DNA of 10,493 bases from an uncultured bacterium (GCA_905214265.1 CAJMLQ010000103.1:1-10493), one strand, 5' to 3'; shown: positions 1-6,550, counted from the stretch's first letter. Notes: generated by a model not told the origin, from the sequence alone. Made by a program: numbers and translations.

Positions 1-1
1 G

Positions 2-178
2 GTCCATGGGGTGGAGGCGCTGTTGGACCGGCTTGCAGAAAATGAAGCCGTTGAGGTGTGGTATCATGATCCAGGAAGGCTGACCGGTGATTATGACCGC
101 TGTACCGACGAAGCTGAGGTTATCGCTATGCTGGAGGGGAAAATAGCCCCTTGCCAACCTGTGCAAAGTAAATTATAA
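2..178 (+). CDS. 3' end of an unrecognised protein (5' truncated)
   Basis: An open frame runs from the window edge to TAA at 176-178 and gives 58 residues beginning VHGVEALLDRL and ending CQPVQSKL. The other two forward frames are broken by stops early in the same stretch, and the codon use looks like that of the neighbouring genes, so this is probably the real C-terminus of an upstream gene. The tail is acidic and hydrophilic with no membrane segment, and I do not recognise the family. Its last codons overlap the likely glpP promoter: the -10 box TATAAT ends one base after the stop. It may or may not relate to glycerol metabolism, since nothing in the visible part says so. Confidence 0.6.
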   Translation, partial: VHGVEALLDRLAENEAVEVWYHDPGRLTGDYDRCTDEAEVIAMLEGKIAPCQPVQSKL

Positions 179-179
179 T
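151..179 (+). promoter_or_regulatory. Probable sigma-A promoter of glpP
   Basis: TTGCCA (151-156), a 17-bp spacer and a perfect TATAAT (174-179) match the housekeeping consensus at 5 of 6 and 6 of 6 positions. Transcription would start near 186, leaving a leader of about 25 nt before the glpP ATG at 211. The promoter lies over the end of the upstream reading frame, so glpP can be expressed independently of that gene. Confidence 0.7.
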
Positions 180-197
180 AAAGATATAGATGTGCAC

Positions 198-204
198 AGG
201 AGGA
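198..204 (+). promoter_or_regulatory. Ribosome binding site that fixes the glpP start
   Basis: AGGAGGA ends 6 nt before ATG 211. The in-frame ATG at 190 lies upstream of this site and has no Shine-Dalgarno of its own, so 211 is preferred. Confidence 0.85.
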
Positions 205-210
205 CGAATC

Positions 211-780
211 ATGAATCCAATACTGTCCCGGCTGGAACGAAATCCGGTTATCGCCGCGGTGCGTACACCCGCCGCTGTTCAGGATGCCTGCAGCGCTTTA
301 GCTGAGGTCGCGTTCTTACTTTGCGGGGACATTTTGAACGCGGGAGATTTGGTACGCCAGCTGCAGGCGGCTGGAAAGCTTGTGTTGGTACATATGGATT
401 TGCTGGGAGGAATTGGCCGGGACCCACAGGCGGTAGAGTATCTGGCCCGGGCGATCCGCCCGGACGGAATTATCAGCACGAGGAGCCAGCTGATCCGGAC
501 TGGGCGGGACCGCGGTCTGCTGACAGTCCAGCGTTTTTTTCTGCTGGATTCCCAATCTGTGGCAATGACAGCGGAAACGGCCGCGTCGGTCCGTCCGGAT
601 ATGGTGGAAGTGATGCCGGGAATCTGCCCGCGAGTAATTCGGCGGCTTTCGTCAGAAGCGGGAAAGCGGCTGCCGGTGATCGCCGGCGGGATGATCGAAG
701 AAAAAGAGGACATCGTCGAGGCCCTTTCCGCAGGCGCGTCCGGAGTCTCGACCAGCCGGAAAGAATTATGGGACTTATAG
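211..780 (+). CDS. glpP: Glycerol-3-phosphate-responsive antiterminator GlpP
   Basis: The 189-residue protein matches the GlpP family over its whole length and is of normal size. Recognisable blocks are NPVIAAVR near the N-terminus, VHMDLLGGIG, GIISTRSQLI, VQRFFLLDS, VEVMPGICP, PVIAGGMI and the C-terminal VSTSRKELW; the Bacillus subtilis protein has close counterparts (GIISTRS, VLPG, IAGG, TTSNRDLW). The family has a TIM-barrel-like fold. In B. subtilis, GlpP charged with G3P binds the leader of glp mRNA and prevents termination. ATG 211 is chosen because AGGAGGA sits 6 nt upstream. No terminator follows, so some transcripts may run on into the next leader. The hairpin at 983-1030, upstream of the G3P oxidation operon, is the obvious target. 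The family is clear; the target is inferred from position. Confidence 0.93.
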   Translation: MNPILSRLERNPVIAAVRTPAAVQDACSALAEVAFLLCGDILNAGDLVRQLQAAGKLVLVHMDLLGGIGRDPQAVEYLARAIRPDGIISTRSQLIRTGRDRGLLTVQRFFLLDSQSVAMTAETAASVRPDMVEVMPGICPRVIRRLSSEAGKRLPVIAGGMIEEKEDIVEALSAGASGVSTSRKELWDL

Positions 781-902
781 GAAGTATAAATCTGCTTCAA
801 TATTCAGAAGATCCTGTTCGCGGAGACGATCTGCCAGGTGCGCGGATAGCAGTATGCCGGAAATGGGCGGACGCGGATTAGCAATTTTTTGCAGCGGCGG
901 CA

Positions 903-931
903 TTGACAAGCGGGCTGCGCTGTGGTATAGT
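903..931 (+). promoter_or_regulatory. Strong sigma-A promoter of the G3P oxidation operon
   Basis: A perfect TTGACA (903-908), a 17-bp spacer and TATAGT (926-931) form a near-consensus promoter. Transcription would start near 938-940, about 112 nt before the first gene's ATG. Between 781 and 902 I see no gene and no convincing terminator. Such a strong promoter followed by a terminator fits control at the elongation step rather than at initiation. Confidence 0.85.
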
Positions 932-982
932 AAAAACAGAAAGTATACTCTGAAAATTGAATGAATTGTGCGGAGTTATGGA

Positions 983-1030
983 GTCACAGAAAGCAAAAGG
1001 TCAAGAGCCTTTGTTTTTCTGTGGCTTTTT
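983..1030 (+). terminator. Leader intrinsic terminator, candidate GlpP antitermination target
   Basis: The 5' arm (983-1000) and 3' arm (1008-1025) pair as an 11-pair lower stem (G983-C1025 down to G993-U1015, including two G-U pairs), a small internal mismatch, then a 5-pair upper stem (996-1000 with 1008-1012). The loop is the seven bases 1001-1007, and TTTTT follows at 1026-1030. It lies between the promoter and the ribosome site of the first operon gene, so it should stop transcription unless overcome. A GlpP gene sits immediately upstream, and GlpP acts on glpD leader terminators in Bacillus, so GlpP control is the likely reading. I cannot define the exact GlpP contact bases. Confidence 0.82.
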
Positions 1031-1035
1031 GCGTG

Positions 1036-1043
1036 AGAAAGGA
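1036..1043 (+). promoter_or_regulatory. Ribosome binding site that fixes the GlpA-like start
   Basis: AGAAAGGA ends 7 nt before ATG 1051. The in-frame ATG at 961 has no such site and would translate through the leader terminator. Confidence 0.75.
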
Positions 1044-1050
1044 TGGTTCT

Positions 1051-2505
1051 ATGGAGAATCCAGTTTATGACGTAGCAGTCATCGGCGGTGGAGTCGTAGG
1101 CGGGCTGACTTTGCGGGAGCTTTCACGCTGCCGGTTGCGGGCAGTGCTGCTGGAACGGGCGGAGGATGTAGTTATGGGGGCTTCCAAGGCAAATTCCGCC
1201 ATCGTCCACGCGGGTTTTGACGCGAAGCCTGGTTCGCTGAAAGCCCGGTATAATGTAGAGGGCAACGCCCGTATGGAGGTAGTCGTCAAGGAACTGTCTG
1301 TGCCCTTCCGGCGCAACGGATCGCTGGTGCTGGCCTTTTCGGAGGATGATCGGAAAACTTTGGAGGAACTGCTGGAGCGCGGCCGCCAAAATGGCGTGCC
1401 TGGCGTGCGGCTCATGAGCCGGGAAGAGGCCTTGGAACAGGAACCGAATCTATCGCCGGACATCGCAGGCGCACTCTGGGCGCCTACCGGCGGGATCGTC
1501 TGTCCTTACGAGCTGGCTATCGGGGCAATTGAAAACGCCATGGACAACGGCGCAGAGCTGCGGACCAATTTTGAGGTCGTGGAAATCCGGGATGAGGACG
1601 GGAAATTTGCGGTGCGTTCGGCAGCGGGCGAGACTGTCCGCGCTAGGTACGTTGTCAATGCGGCGGGCGTCCACGCCGATGAAGTCGCAAAGATGATCGG
1701 GGACTTCAGCTTTTCCATCACGCCTCGGCGCGGGGAGTATCTGCTGCTGGACAAAACCCAGGGAGCGACGGTATTTTCGACGGTTTTCCAGCCGCCTACT
1801 AAAATGGGAAAAGGCGTTCTTGTCACTTCGACGGTGGACGGGAACCTGTTGGTTGGGCCCACGTCGGAAAATATTTCAGATAAGGAGGATACCGCCACGA
1901 CTCCGGAAGGGCTGGAAAAGGTTCAACGGCTGTCGAGGCTGTCGGTCCCGTCGGTCAATCTGCGGGCGGTGATCACCTCTTTTGCAGGGCTGCGGGCTTG
2001 TTCGGACGGAGGAGATTTCATTATCGGTCCGTCAGCGGCGAACTCGCGGTTTATCAATGCTGCAGGCATTGAATCCCCGGGGCTGACAGCTTCTCCGGCC
2101 ATAGCTGCTGCGCTGGTTGGGTATCTGCGTCAGGCAGGGCTGGAGATGGTGGAAAAGGACGATTTTAATCCCAATCGGAAGCCATTCCCTAAATTCCGCC
2201 GGATGACAGAGGCGGAAAGGGAGGCGGTTATTCGGGAGGACGCCACTTTCGGACGGGTGGTCTGCCGCTGCGAGACTATTACGGAAGGGGAGATCCTGGC
2301 CGCGGTCCGCCGGAATCCACCAGCCAGAAGCGTGGACGCGGTGAAGCGCCGGACTCGGGCCGGGATGGGCCGCTGCCAAGGCGGTTTCTGTGGGCCGCAG
2401 GTGGTGGAAATTCTCTCCCAGGAGCTTGGAATCCCCATGGAGAAGGTCACGAAGAGCGGGGGGGAATCCCGGATGCTGTACGGCAAAACCAAAACAGCAC
2501 AGTGA
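1051..2505 (+). CDS. GlpA-like FAD-dependent glycerol-3-phosphate dehydrogenase with BFD [2Fe-2S] domain
   Basis: This 484-residue flavoprotein probably oxidises sn-glycerol-3-phosphate to DHAP in the cytoplasm. An N-terminal Rossmann motif GGGVVGG (12-18) binds FAD. A DAO-type fold follows, with the SKANSAIVHAGF block typical of the GlpA/LhgO group, and reaches about residue 370. A C-terminal BFD-like domain carries Cys405, Cys407, Cys442 and Cys447 in a C-x-C...C-x4-C pattern that should hold a [2Fe-2S] cluster, as in GlpA of anaerobic G3P dehydrogenases. ATG 1051 is preferred over the in-frame ATG 961, which would run through the leader terminator and lacks a ribosome site. The next two genes look like its partners, as in the Thermotoga TM1432-TM1434 set. 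An L-2-hydroxyglutarate oxidase (LhgO) label is possible from sequence alone, but GlpP next door favours G3P. Confidence 0.85.
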   Translation: MENPVYDVAVIGGGVVGGLTLRELSRCRLRAVLLERAEDVVMGASKANSAIVHAGFDAKPGSLKARYNVEGNARMEVVVKELSVPFRRNGSLVLAFSEDDRKTLEELLERGRQNGVPGVRLMSREEALEQEPNLSPDIAGALWAPTGGIVCPYELAIGAIENAMDNGAELRTNFEVVEIRDEDGKFAVRSAAGETVRARYVVNAAGVHADEVAKMIGDFSFSITPRRGEYLLLDKTQGATVFSTVFQPPTKMGKGVLVTSTVDGNLLVGPTSENISDKEDTATTPEGLEKVQRLSRLSVPSVNLRAVITSFAGLRACSDGGDFIIGPSAANSRFINAAGIESPGLTASPAIAAALVGYLRQAGLEMVEKDDFNPNRKPFPKFRRMTEAEREAVIREDATFGRVVCRCETITEGEILAAVRRNPPARSVDAVKRRTRAGMGRCQGGFCGPQVVEILSQELGIPMEKVTKSGGESRMLYGKTKTAQ

Positions 2506-2520
2506 AATCGGCACGAAAAA

Positions 2521-2535
2521 GCCGGTCAGACCGGC
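2521..2535 (+). other. Small hairpin between the first two operon genes
   Basis: GCCGGT and ACCGGC form a perfect 6-bp stem with a 3-nt loop, 9 nt upstream of the AGGTGA ribosome site of the next gene. No T-tract follows, so it is not a terminator. It might influence mRNA processing or the relative output of the two genes; that role is conjecture. Confidence 0.4.
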
Positions 2536-2553
2536 GGATTGGATAGGTGAAAC

Positions 2554-3834
2554 ATGAGACAGGTGGATCTGGTGATAATTGGCGGTGGGCCTGCCGGAAT
2601 GGCGGCGGCTCTGGGCGCTTACCGAAAAGGAGTGCGGGACTTGCTTATCCTTGACCGGGAACAGCAGCTGGGGGGGATTTTGGAGCAGTGTATCCACAAC
2701 GGGTTTGGACTGCATCATTTTAAGGAGGAACTGACTGGGCCCGAGTATGCGGCGCGATACGCAAAGGACGTGGCAGACTGCGGTATCCCGTATCTGCTGG
2801 ATACCATGGTACTGGACCTGGCACAGTCGGCAGATGGCAGAGGGGACAAGATCGTCACCGCCGTCAGCAGCCGGGAGGGATATCTGAAGCTGCGTGCCAA
2901 GGCGGTGGTGCTGGCCATGGGCTGCCGGGAGCGGCCCCGGGGTGCCCTGAACATTGCCGGGACCCGTCCGGCGGGAATCTATACTGCCGGAGCAGCGCAG
3001 AAATTCGTCAATCTGAAAGGATACATGCCCGGCAAAGAGGTGGTGATCCTTGGTTCCGGGGACATCGGGTTGATTATGGCCCGGCGGATGACCCTGGAAG
3101 GGGCAAAGGTCAAGGCGGTCTGTGAGCTGATGCCTTACTCCGGCGGGCTGACCCGGAATATCGTCCAGTGTCTGGAGGATTTTGGAATTCCGCTGAAGCT
3201 CAGCCATACGGTGGTCAAAATCCACGGCCGGGAGCGGGTGGAAGGAGTCACCATCGCGGCAGTGGACGCTTCGCGGAAGCCGGTTCCCGGAAGCGAGGAG
3301 TTCATCCCCTGCGATACGCTGCTGCTGTCAGTAGGACTGATCCCGGAAAACGAGCTGTCCAGGGCCGCGGGGGTCGAAATGGACCCGGTAACTGGCGGCG
3401 CCCGGGTTGGCCAGGACCGGCAGACCTCTGTGCCCGGGGTGTTTGCCTGCGGTAACGTCCTCCACGTTCATGATCTGGTGGATTATGTTTCGGAAGAGGC
3501 AGAACTGGCCGGAAGCTGCGCTGCCGCTTATTTGGCGGGAGAATCCGGCGGCGCGGCGGAGTCTTGGACGGTCAGCGCCCGGGACGGCGTCCGGTATGTC
3601 ATACCCCAGCGGGTTCGAAAGGGTGCGGAACAGCCCTTTTCTTTGTACTTCCGAGTGGGGGATGTTTACAAAGATGTGCGGATTGTGGTAAAATGGGGGG
3701 AAAAGGTCCTGCTTTCCCGGGCGAAAAAAAAGGTCGCTCCGGGCGAGATGGAATGTCTGCCGCTGAATGCGCAGATCCTTGGCCAGATCGACGGGGATTT
3801 GACGGTCTGCCTGGAACAGAAAGGGGCGGAATGA
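2554..3834 (+). CDS. FAD/NAD(P)-dependent oxidoreductase, second subunit of the G3P oxidation set
   Basis: The 426-residue protein has the two-dinucleotide architecture of the pyridine nucleotide-disulfide oxidoreductase fold. FAD binds at GGGPAG (10-15), and a second Rossmann motif GSGDIG (167-172) lies in a probable NAD(P)-binding domain. CGNVLHVHDLVDY (from Cys299) is the usual C-terminal FAD-contacting block, followed by about 100 residues of C-terminal domain. No CxxxxC redox disulfide is seen near the first motif, so it is not a thioredoxin-reductase type enzyme. It probably passes electrons from the GlpA-like flavin and Fe-S centre to NAD(P) or another carrier. It starts 48 nt after the upstream gene with AGGTGA 3 nt before the ATG, and ends one base before the next ATG. 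The physiological acceptor is not shown by the sequence. Confidence 0.82.
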   Translation: MRQVDLVIIGGGPAGMAAALGAYRKGVRDLLILDREQQLGGILEQCIHNGFGLHHFKEELTGPEYAARYAKDVADCGIPYLLDTMVLDLAQSADGRGDKIVTAVSSREGYLKLRAKAVVLAMGCRERPRGALNIAGTRPAGIYTAGAAQKFVNLKGYMPGKEVVILGSGDIGLIMARRMTLEGAKVKAVCELMPYSGGLTRNIVQCLEDFGIPLKLSHTVVKIHGRERVEGVTIAAVDASRKPVPGSEEFIPCDTLLLSVGLIPENELSRAAGVEMDPVTGGARVGQDRQTSVPGVFACGNVLHVHDLVDYVSEEAELAGSCAAAYLAGESGGAAESWTVSARDGVRYVIPQRVRKGAEQPFSLYFRVGDVYKDVRIVVKWGEKVLLSRAKKKVAPGEMECLPLNAQILGQIDGDLTVCLEQKGAE

Positions 3835-3835
3835 G

Positions 3836-4207
3836 ATGGAAAAGCGAAATTTGACTTGCATTGTCTGCCCTATGGGCTGCGCGCTGGAGGTGCTTCTGGA
3901 GAACGGCGAAGTCCGTTCGGTCACGGGAAATACCTGTCCGCGGGGAGAGATTTATGCCCGAAACGAGTGCACCCATCCCACTCGTGTGCTGACCACCACC
4001 ATGCGGGTGGTGGGGGGAACGAAGCCCCTGGTTTCGGTGAAGTCTGTGGGCGCGATCCCCAAGGAACTGCTGTTTCAGGCAATGGAACAGATCAATGCCG
4101 CCGCCGCTGCCGCTCCCATCGCTCTGGGACAGGTGCTGATCCCCGATCTCTGCGGAACGGGAATCGCACTGGCAGCGACGGGATCGGTAGAGGAGAAAGG
4201 AAACTGA
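3836..4207 (+). CDS. DUF1667 small four-cysteine protein, probable Fe-S partner
   Basis: This 123-residue protein belongs to the DUF1667 family, which is nearly always found beside the two preceding flavoproteins (TM1434 in Thermotoga is the familiar example). Its N-terminus carries Cys8, Cys11, Cys15 and Cys34 in a C-x2-C-x3-C...CPRG arrangement. This resembles the [4Fe-4S] segment at the front of molybdopterin oxidoreductases, so a cluster used for electron transfer is likely. No pterin-binding domain follows, and there is no signal peptide or membrane span. An alanine run (AAAAAA) lies near residues 88-93. The ATG is one base after the upstream stop with AAGGGG about 9 nt before it, suggesting translational coupling. 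Family assignment is good; the electron-transfer role is inferred and not demonstrated here. Confidence 0.85.
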   Translation: MEKRNLTCIVCPMGCALEVLLENGEVRSVTGNTCPRGEIYARNECTHPTRVLTTTMRVVGGTKPLVSVKSVGAIPKELLFQAMEQINAAAAAAPIALGQVLIPDLCGTGIALAATGSVEEKGN

Positions 4208-4208
4208 T

Positions 4209-5531
4209 ATGGACATCCAGCAATATTTGGGACGGGAGATTCCCTGCGGCTGTGGCCGCGCACATCAAACCGCGCTGAAACGGACAGAGATCTCCAGCGG
4301 AGCCATTCAAAAGCTGCCGGAGTTCGTGCGGGAACTGGGACATTCCCGGGTATTTGTGATATCCGACGCCAACACCTGGCCGGTACTTGGGGAAAAGGCA
4401 GAGGCCGTTTTAAAAGATGCCGGAATTCCATGTGGCGGGGTGGTCCTGCCCGGAGACGTCCTGGCGGATGAAGAGGGCGTGGGGCGGATTCTCATGCACT
4501 TTGATCGGGACAGCGACCTGATTCTGGCGGTGGGGACCGGCACGGTCAACGACATCGGCAAGCTGGTCAGCTACCGGATGCGGCTGCCTTATTTCATCGC
4601 GGCCACTGCGCCTTCCATGGACGGTTTTGTCTCCAACGTGGCGGCCATGACTGTCGACCGGATGAAAACCACCTATCCCGCCCATGTTCCGGAAGCGGTG
4701 ATCGCAGACTTGGATGTGTTGAGCCAGGCGCCCATGGAGATGATCGCCGCCGGGCTGGGGGACATCCTGGGGAAATACACAGCACTTTGCGACTGGAAGA
4801 TCTCCAGCATCATCAACGGTGAATATGAATGCCCGGAAATTGCGCGGATGATGGAAGAGGCGATCTGGGAGGCGGCAGGCAGCACCGATGGCCTGCTGGC
4901 CCGGGAGCCGGAGGCGGTCAGGAGACTGACAGAGGCATTGATCCTTTCCGGAATCGCCATGAGCTTTGCGCTGATTTCCCGGCCAGCCTCCGGAAGCGAG
5001 CACCACATTTCCCATTTCTGGGAGATGCGTTTTTTGACAGAGGGGCGGAAACCGGTGCTCCACGGCACAAAAGTCGGGGTCGGGACGATCCTGTCTCTGC
5101 GGCTATATCAAAAGCTGCTGGCCGAACCGGTGGATTTTCAATGGGCCAGAGCGCACGCGGCCTCCTTTGACCGGAAAGCTTGGGAAGCCGCGGTCCGCAA
5201 AGGGTTTGGGCCTGCGGCAGAAGGCGTGCTGGAGCTGGAAAAGACCGCCCGCAAGAATGACGCCGCCCTTCATGGAGAACGCATCTGCCGGATTCAGGAG
5301 CACTGGCCGGAGCTGACAGAGGAGATGCGGCGGCTGCCCGATGCGGAAAGAGTTCAGTCTCTGCTGCGGAAGATGGATGCGGCGGTATCCCCGGCAGATT
5401 TGGGAATCGACAGGGAATTGACCCGAGAAGCCATTTTGCTGGCGAAAGAGGTTCGGGACCGGTATACGATTTTGCAGCTGCTGTGGGACTTGGGCCTTTT
5501 GGAGCGGTACGCGGCAGATCTTGCGGAATAA
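4209..5531 (+). CDS. sn-glycerol-1-phosphate dehydrogenase, AraM/EgsA type
   Basis: This 440-residue protein is an iron-containing-alcohol-dehydrogenase-like enzyme of the AraM (EgsA) branch, which interconverts DHAP and sn-glycerol-1-phosphate with NAD(P)H. The nucleotide loop GTGTVNDIGK (109-118) and the following APSMDGFVS block are characteristic. The likely metal ligands are present: Asp185 in AGLGD, His265 or His266 in the EHHISHFWE block, and His285 in LHGTKVG. The metal is nickel in B. subtilis AraM and zinc in the archaeal enzymes. The ATG follows the upstream stop by one base, with AGGAGAAAGGA just ahead, so it is translated with the DUF1667 gene. The C-terminal 100 residues are helical and less conserved. 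Its placement in a G3P oxidation operon suggests that it works on the DHAP the operon produces. The direction in vivo cannot be told from sequence. Confidence 0.88.
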   Translation: MDIQQYLGREIPCGCGRAHQTALKRTEISSGAIQKLPEFVRELGHSRVFVISDANTWPVLGEKAEAVLKDAGIPCGGVVLPGDVLADEEGVGRILMHFDRDSDLILAVGTGTVNDIGKLVSYRMRLPYFIAATAPSMDGFVSNVAAMTVDRMKTTYPAHVPEAVIADLDVLSQAPMEMIAAGLGDILGKYTALCDWKISSIINGEYECPEIARMMEEAIWEAAGSTDGLLAREPEAVRRLTEALILSGIAMSFALISRPASGSEHHISHFWEMRFLTEGRKPVLHGTKVGVGTILSLRLYQKLLAEPVDFQWARAHAASFDRKAWEAAVRKGFGPAAEGVLELEKTARKNDAALHGERICRIQEHWPELTEEMRRLPDAERVQSLLRKMDAAVSPADLGIDRELTREAILLAKEVRDRYTILQLLWDLGLLERYAADLAE

Positions 5532-5540
5532 TGTGTGGAA

Positions 5541-5547
5541 AAGGGGA
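5541..5547 (+). promoter_or_regulatory. Ribosome binding site that fixes the HAD phosphatase start
   Basis: AAGGGGA ends 5 nt before ATG 5553. The upstream in-frame GTG at 5535 would place this site inside the coding sequence, so 5553 is preferred. Confidence 0.7.
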
Positions 5548-5552
5548 AATCC

Positions 5553-6338
5553 ATGGTTCCATTTGAGAAAATGCCAGCGGAAACGGCAAAAAAAATCCGA
5601 TACATTCTCCACGACATCGACGACACCATTACCAACGGCGGAAAGCTGACGGCGGAGGCCTACACGGCGCTGTGGAAGCTCCGCGACGCCGGACTGTCCG
5701 TCGTTCCGGTGACCGGAAGGCCGGCTGGGTGGTGTGATATGGCCATTCGAGAATGGCCTATCGACGCCATTGTCGGGGAAAACGGAGCGTTTGTTTATTA
5801 CTGGAAGGATGGGAAGCCGGAGATGTTCCGCCATCCTTCCATCCCCGACGAAGACGTGACGGACCGGTTGGACGCAGTGCGGAAAGCCTGCCTGACTGGA
5901 GTGCCAGGGTGTCGGGTGGCCAAAGACCAGCACTTCCGTATCTGCGACCTGGCCATCGATTTTGCGGAGGATGAACCGCGGCTGGGCTTCGATGCCGCCA
6001 AAAGGATTCAGGAAATTGCGGAATCCATGGGCGCGGTGGCCAAAATCAGCTCCATCCACGTCAATATCTGGTTTGGGGATTACAACAAAGTCTCCATGTC
6101 CAAGCTGTTTTTCGAAACTGTCTGGGGAGTGCGGGATTTTCATCAGTCTGTGCTGTTCTTCGGGGATTCGGCCAACGACGAGCCGATGTTCGCGGAACTG
6201 CCGCTCTCCTGCGGAGTCGCCAATGTGAGGCCGTTCCTGCCGATGATGAAACGCCATCCAGCCTATGTGACGGATGGAGAAGGCGGATATGGCTTTTCAG
6301 AAGCGGTTGAACAGCTGCTGCAAAAGCAGGCAGAATAA
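5553..6338 (+). CDS. HAD-superfamily (type IIB, Cof-like) phosphatase
   Basis: The 261-residue protein has all four HAD signatures. Motif I is DIDDT, with nucleophile Asp21 and acid/base Asp23; motif II is Thr54 in PVTGRP; motif III is a lysine, probably Lys179 after Asn178; motif IV is GDSANDEP, with Asp205 and Asp209. The stretch between motifs II and III, about 120 residues, is the C2 cap of the IIB class, which covers Cof-type sugar phosphatases and sucrose- or mannosylglycerate-phosphate phosphatases. It follows the G1P dehydrogenase by 21 nt and is the last gene of the operon. In the B. subtilis ara operon, araM has a HAD phosphatase neighbour, araL. A substrate among G1P, DHAP or another triose or sugar phosphate is a reasonable guess but is not readable from the sequence. 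Confidence 0.85.
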   Translation: MVPFEKMPAETAKKIRYILHDIDDTITNGGKLTAEAYTALWKLRDAGLSVVPVTGRPAGWCDMAIREWPIDAIVGENGAFVYYWKDGKPEMFRHPSIPDEDVTDRLDAVRKACLTGVPGCRVAKDQHFRICDLAIDFAEDEPRLGFDAAKRIQEIAESMGAVAKISSIHVNIWFGDYNKVSMSKLFFETVWGVRDFHQSVLFFGDSANDEPMFAELPLSCGVANVRPFLPMMKRHPAYVTDGEGGYGFSEAVEQLLQKQAE

Positions 6339-6340
6339 AG

Positions 6341-6378
6341 AAGGCGCTGTTTGGAAAGAATCCAAACGGCGCTTTTTC
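6341..6378 (+). terminator. Intrinsic terminator of the G3P oxidation operon
   Basis: A 12-bp stem (6344-6355 with 6361-6372, one G-U pair) closes a five-base loop AAGAA and is followed by TTTTTCTTTT. It starts 2 nt after the HAD stop codon and defines the operon's end. Between 6379 and 6481 the sequence is AT-rich; I see no gene in it. Confidence 0.92.
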
Positions 6379-6481
6379 TTTTGGGGAAGAGCAGAAGAAC
6401 GCCCTTTATGCGGCTTTTTTTAATATTTGCAAATTTTATACAAAAAAGCAGTACCATTTCTTAAGATTCATAAAACGTTCA

Positions 6482-6510
6482 TTGACAGCAGAATGGAAAA
6501 ACGATATACT
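6482..6510 (+). promoter_or_regulatory. Sigma-A promoter of the marR-citrate synthase unit
   Basis: Perfect TTGACA (6482-6487), a 17-bp spacer and TATACT (6505-6510) give a near-consensus promoter. Transcription would begin near 6517, leaving a leader of about 34 nt that carries the ribosome site. Confidence 0.85.
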
Positions 6511-6514
6511 GAAA

Positions 6515-6536
6515 TTAGTAAACCTTTATTGACTAA
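6515..6536 (+). promoter_or_regulatory. Possible operator: TTAGT/ACTAA inverted repeat
   Basis: TTAGT (6515-6519) and ACTAA (6532-6536) are perfect inverted half-sites separated by 12 nt, centred just after the predicted transcription start. MarR-family proteins often bind dyads over their own promoter, so this is a candidate autoregulatory site. The half-sites are short and AT-rich, and chance is a real alternative. Confidence 0.25.
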
Positions 6537-6537
6537 C

Positions 6538-6545
6538 GGGAGGGG
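6538..6545 (+). promoter_or_regulatory. Ribosome binding site supporting a TTG start
   Basis: GGGAGGGG ends 5 nt before TTG 6551. There is no in-frame ATG or GTG between this site and the conserved MarR fold, so the rare TTG start is the best choice. Confidence 0.65.
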
Positions 6546-6550
6546 TTTGT

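Noticed and set aside
190..210. Upstream ATG start for glpP
   Set aside because: It precedes the AGGAGGA site, and the family's N-terminus aligns with a start at 211.
321..881. Forward frame overlapping glpP
   Set aside because: Nearly all of it is a shifted shadow of glpP with Gly/Pro/Arg-rich composition; the tail after the glpP stop (from ATG 768) has no ribosome site or recognisable motif.
871..900. Possible glpP terminator around the T-run
   Set aside because: Only a 4-bp self-complement (GCAA/TTGC) encloses the T-run and no stable stem precedes it.
937..952. AGTATACT palindrome and CAGA/TCTG repeat at the operon's transcription start
   Set aside because: The two dyads have different centres and are short; the leader terminator already explains control, so an operator is not supported.
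2032..3225. Long antisense frame of 397 codons
   Set aside because: It lies opposite two clear flavoprotein genes, crosses their junction, and is rich in His, Pro and Gln as expected from a reverse reading of GC-rich codons.
5103..6257. Long antisense frame of 384 codons
   Set aside because: It overlaps the G1P dehydrogenase and HAD phosphatase genes, both of which have intact catalytic motifs; no motif on the reverse strand.
6379..6481. Second terminator or small gene in the AT-rich spacer
   Set aside because: GCC/GGC near 6400 gives only about 3 bp before the T-run, and no frame has a ribosome site.
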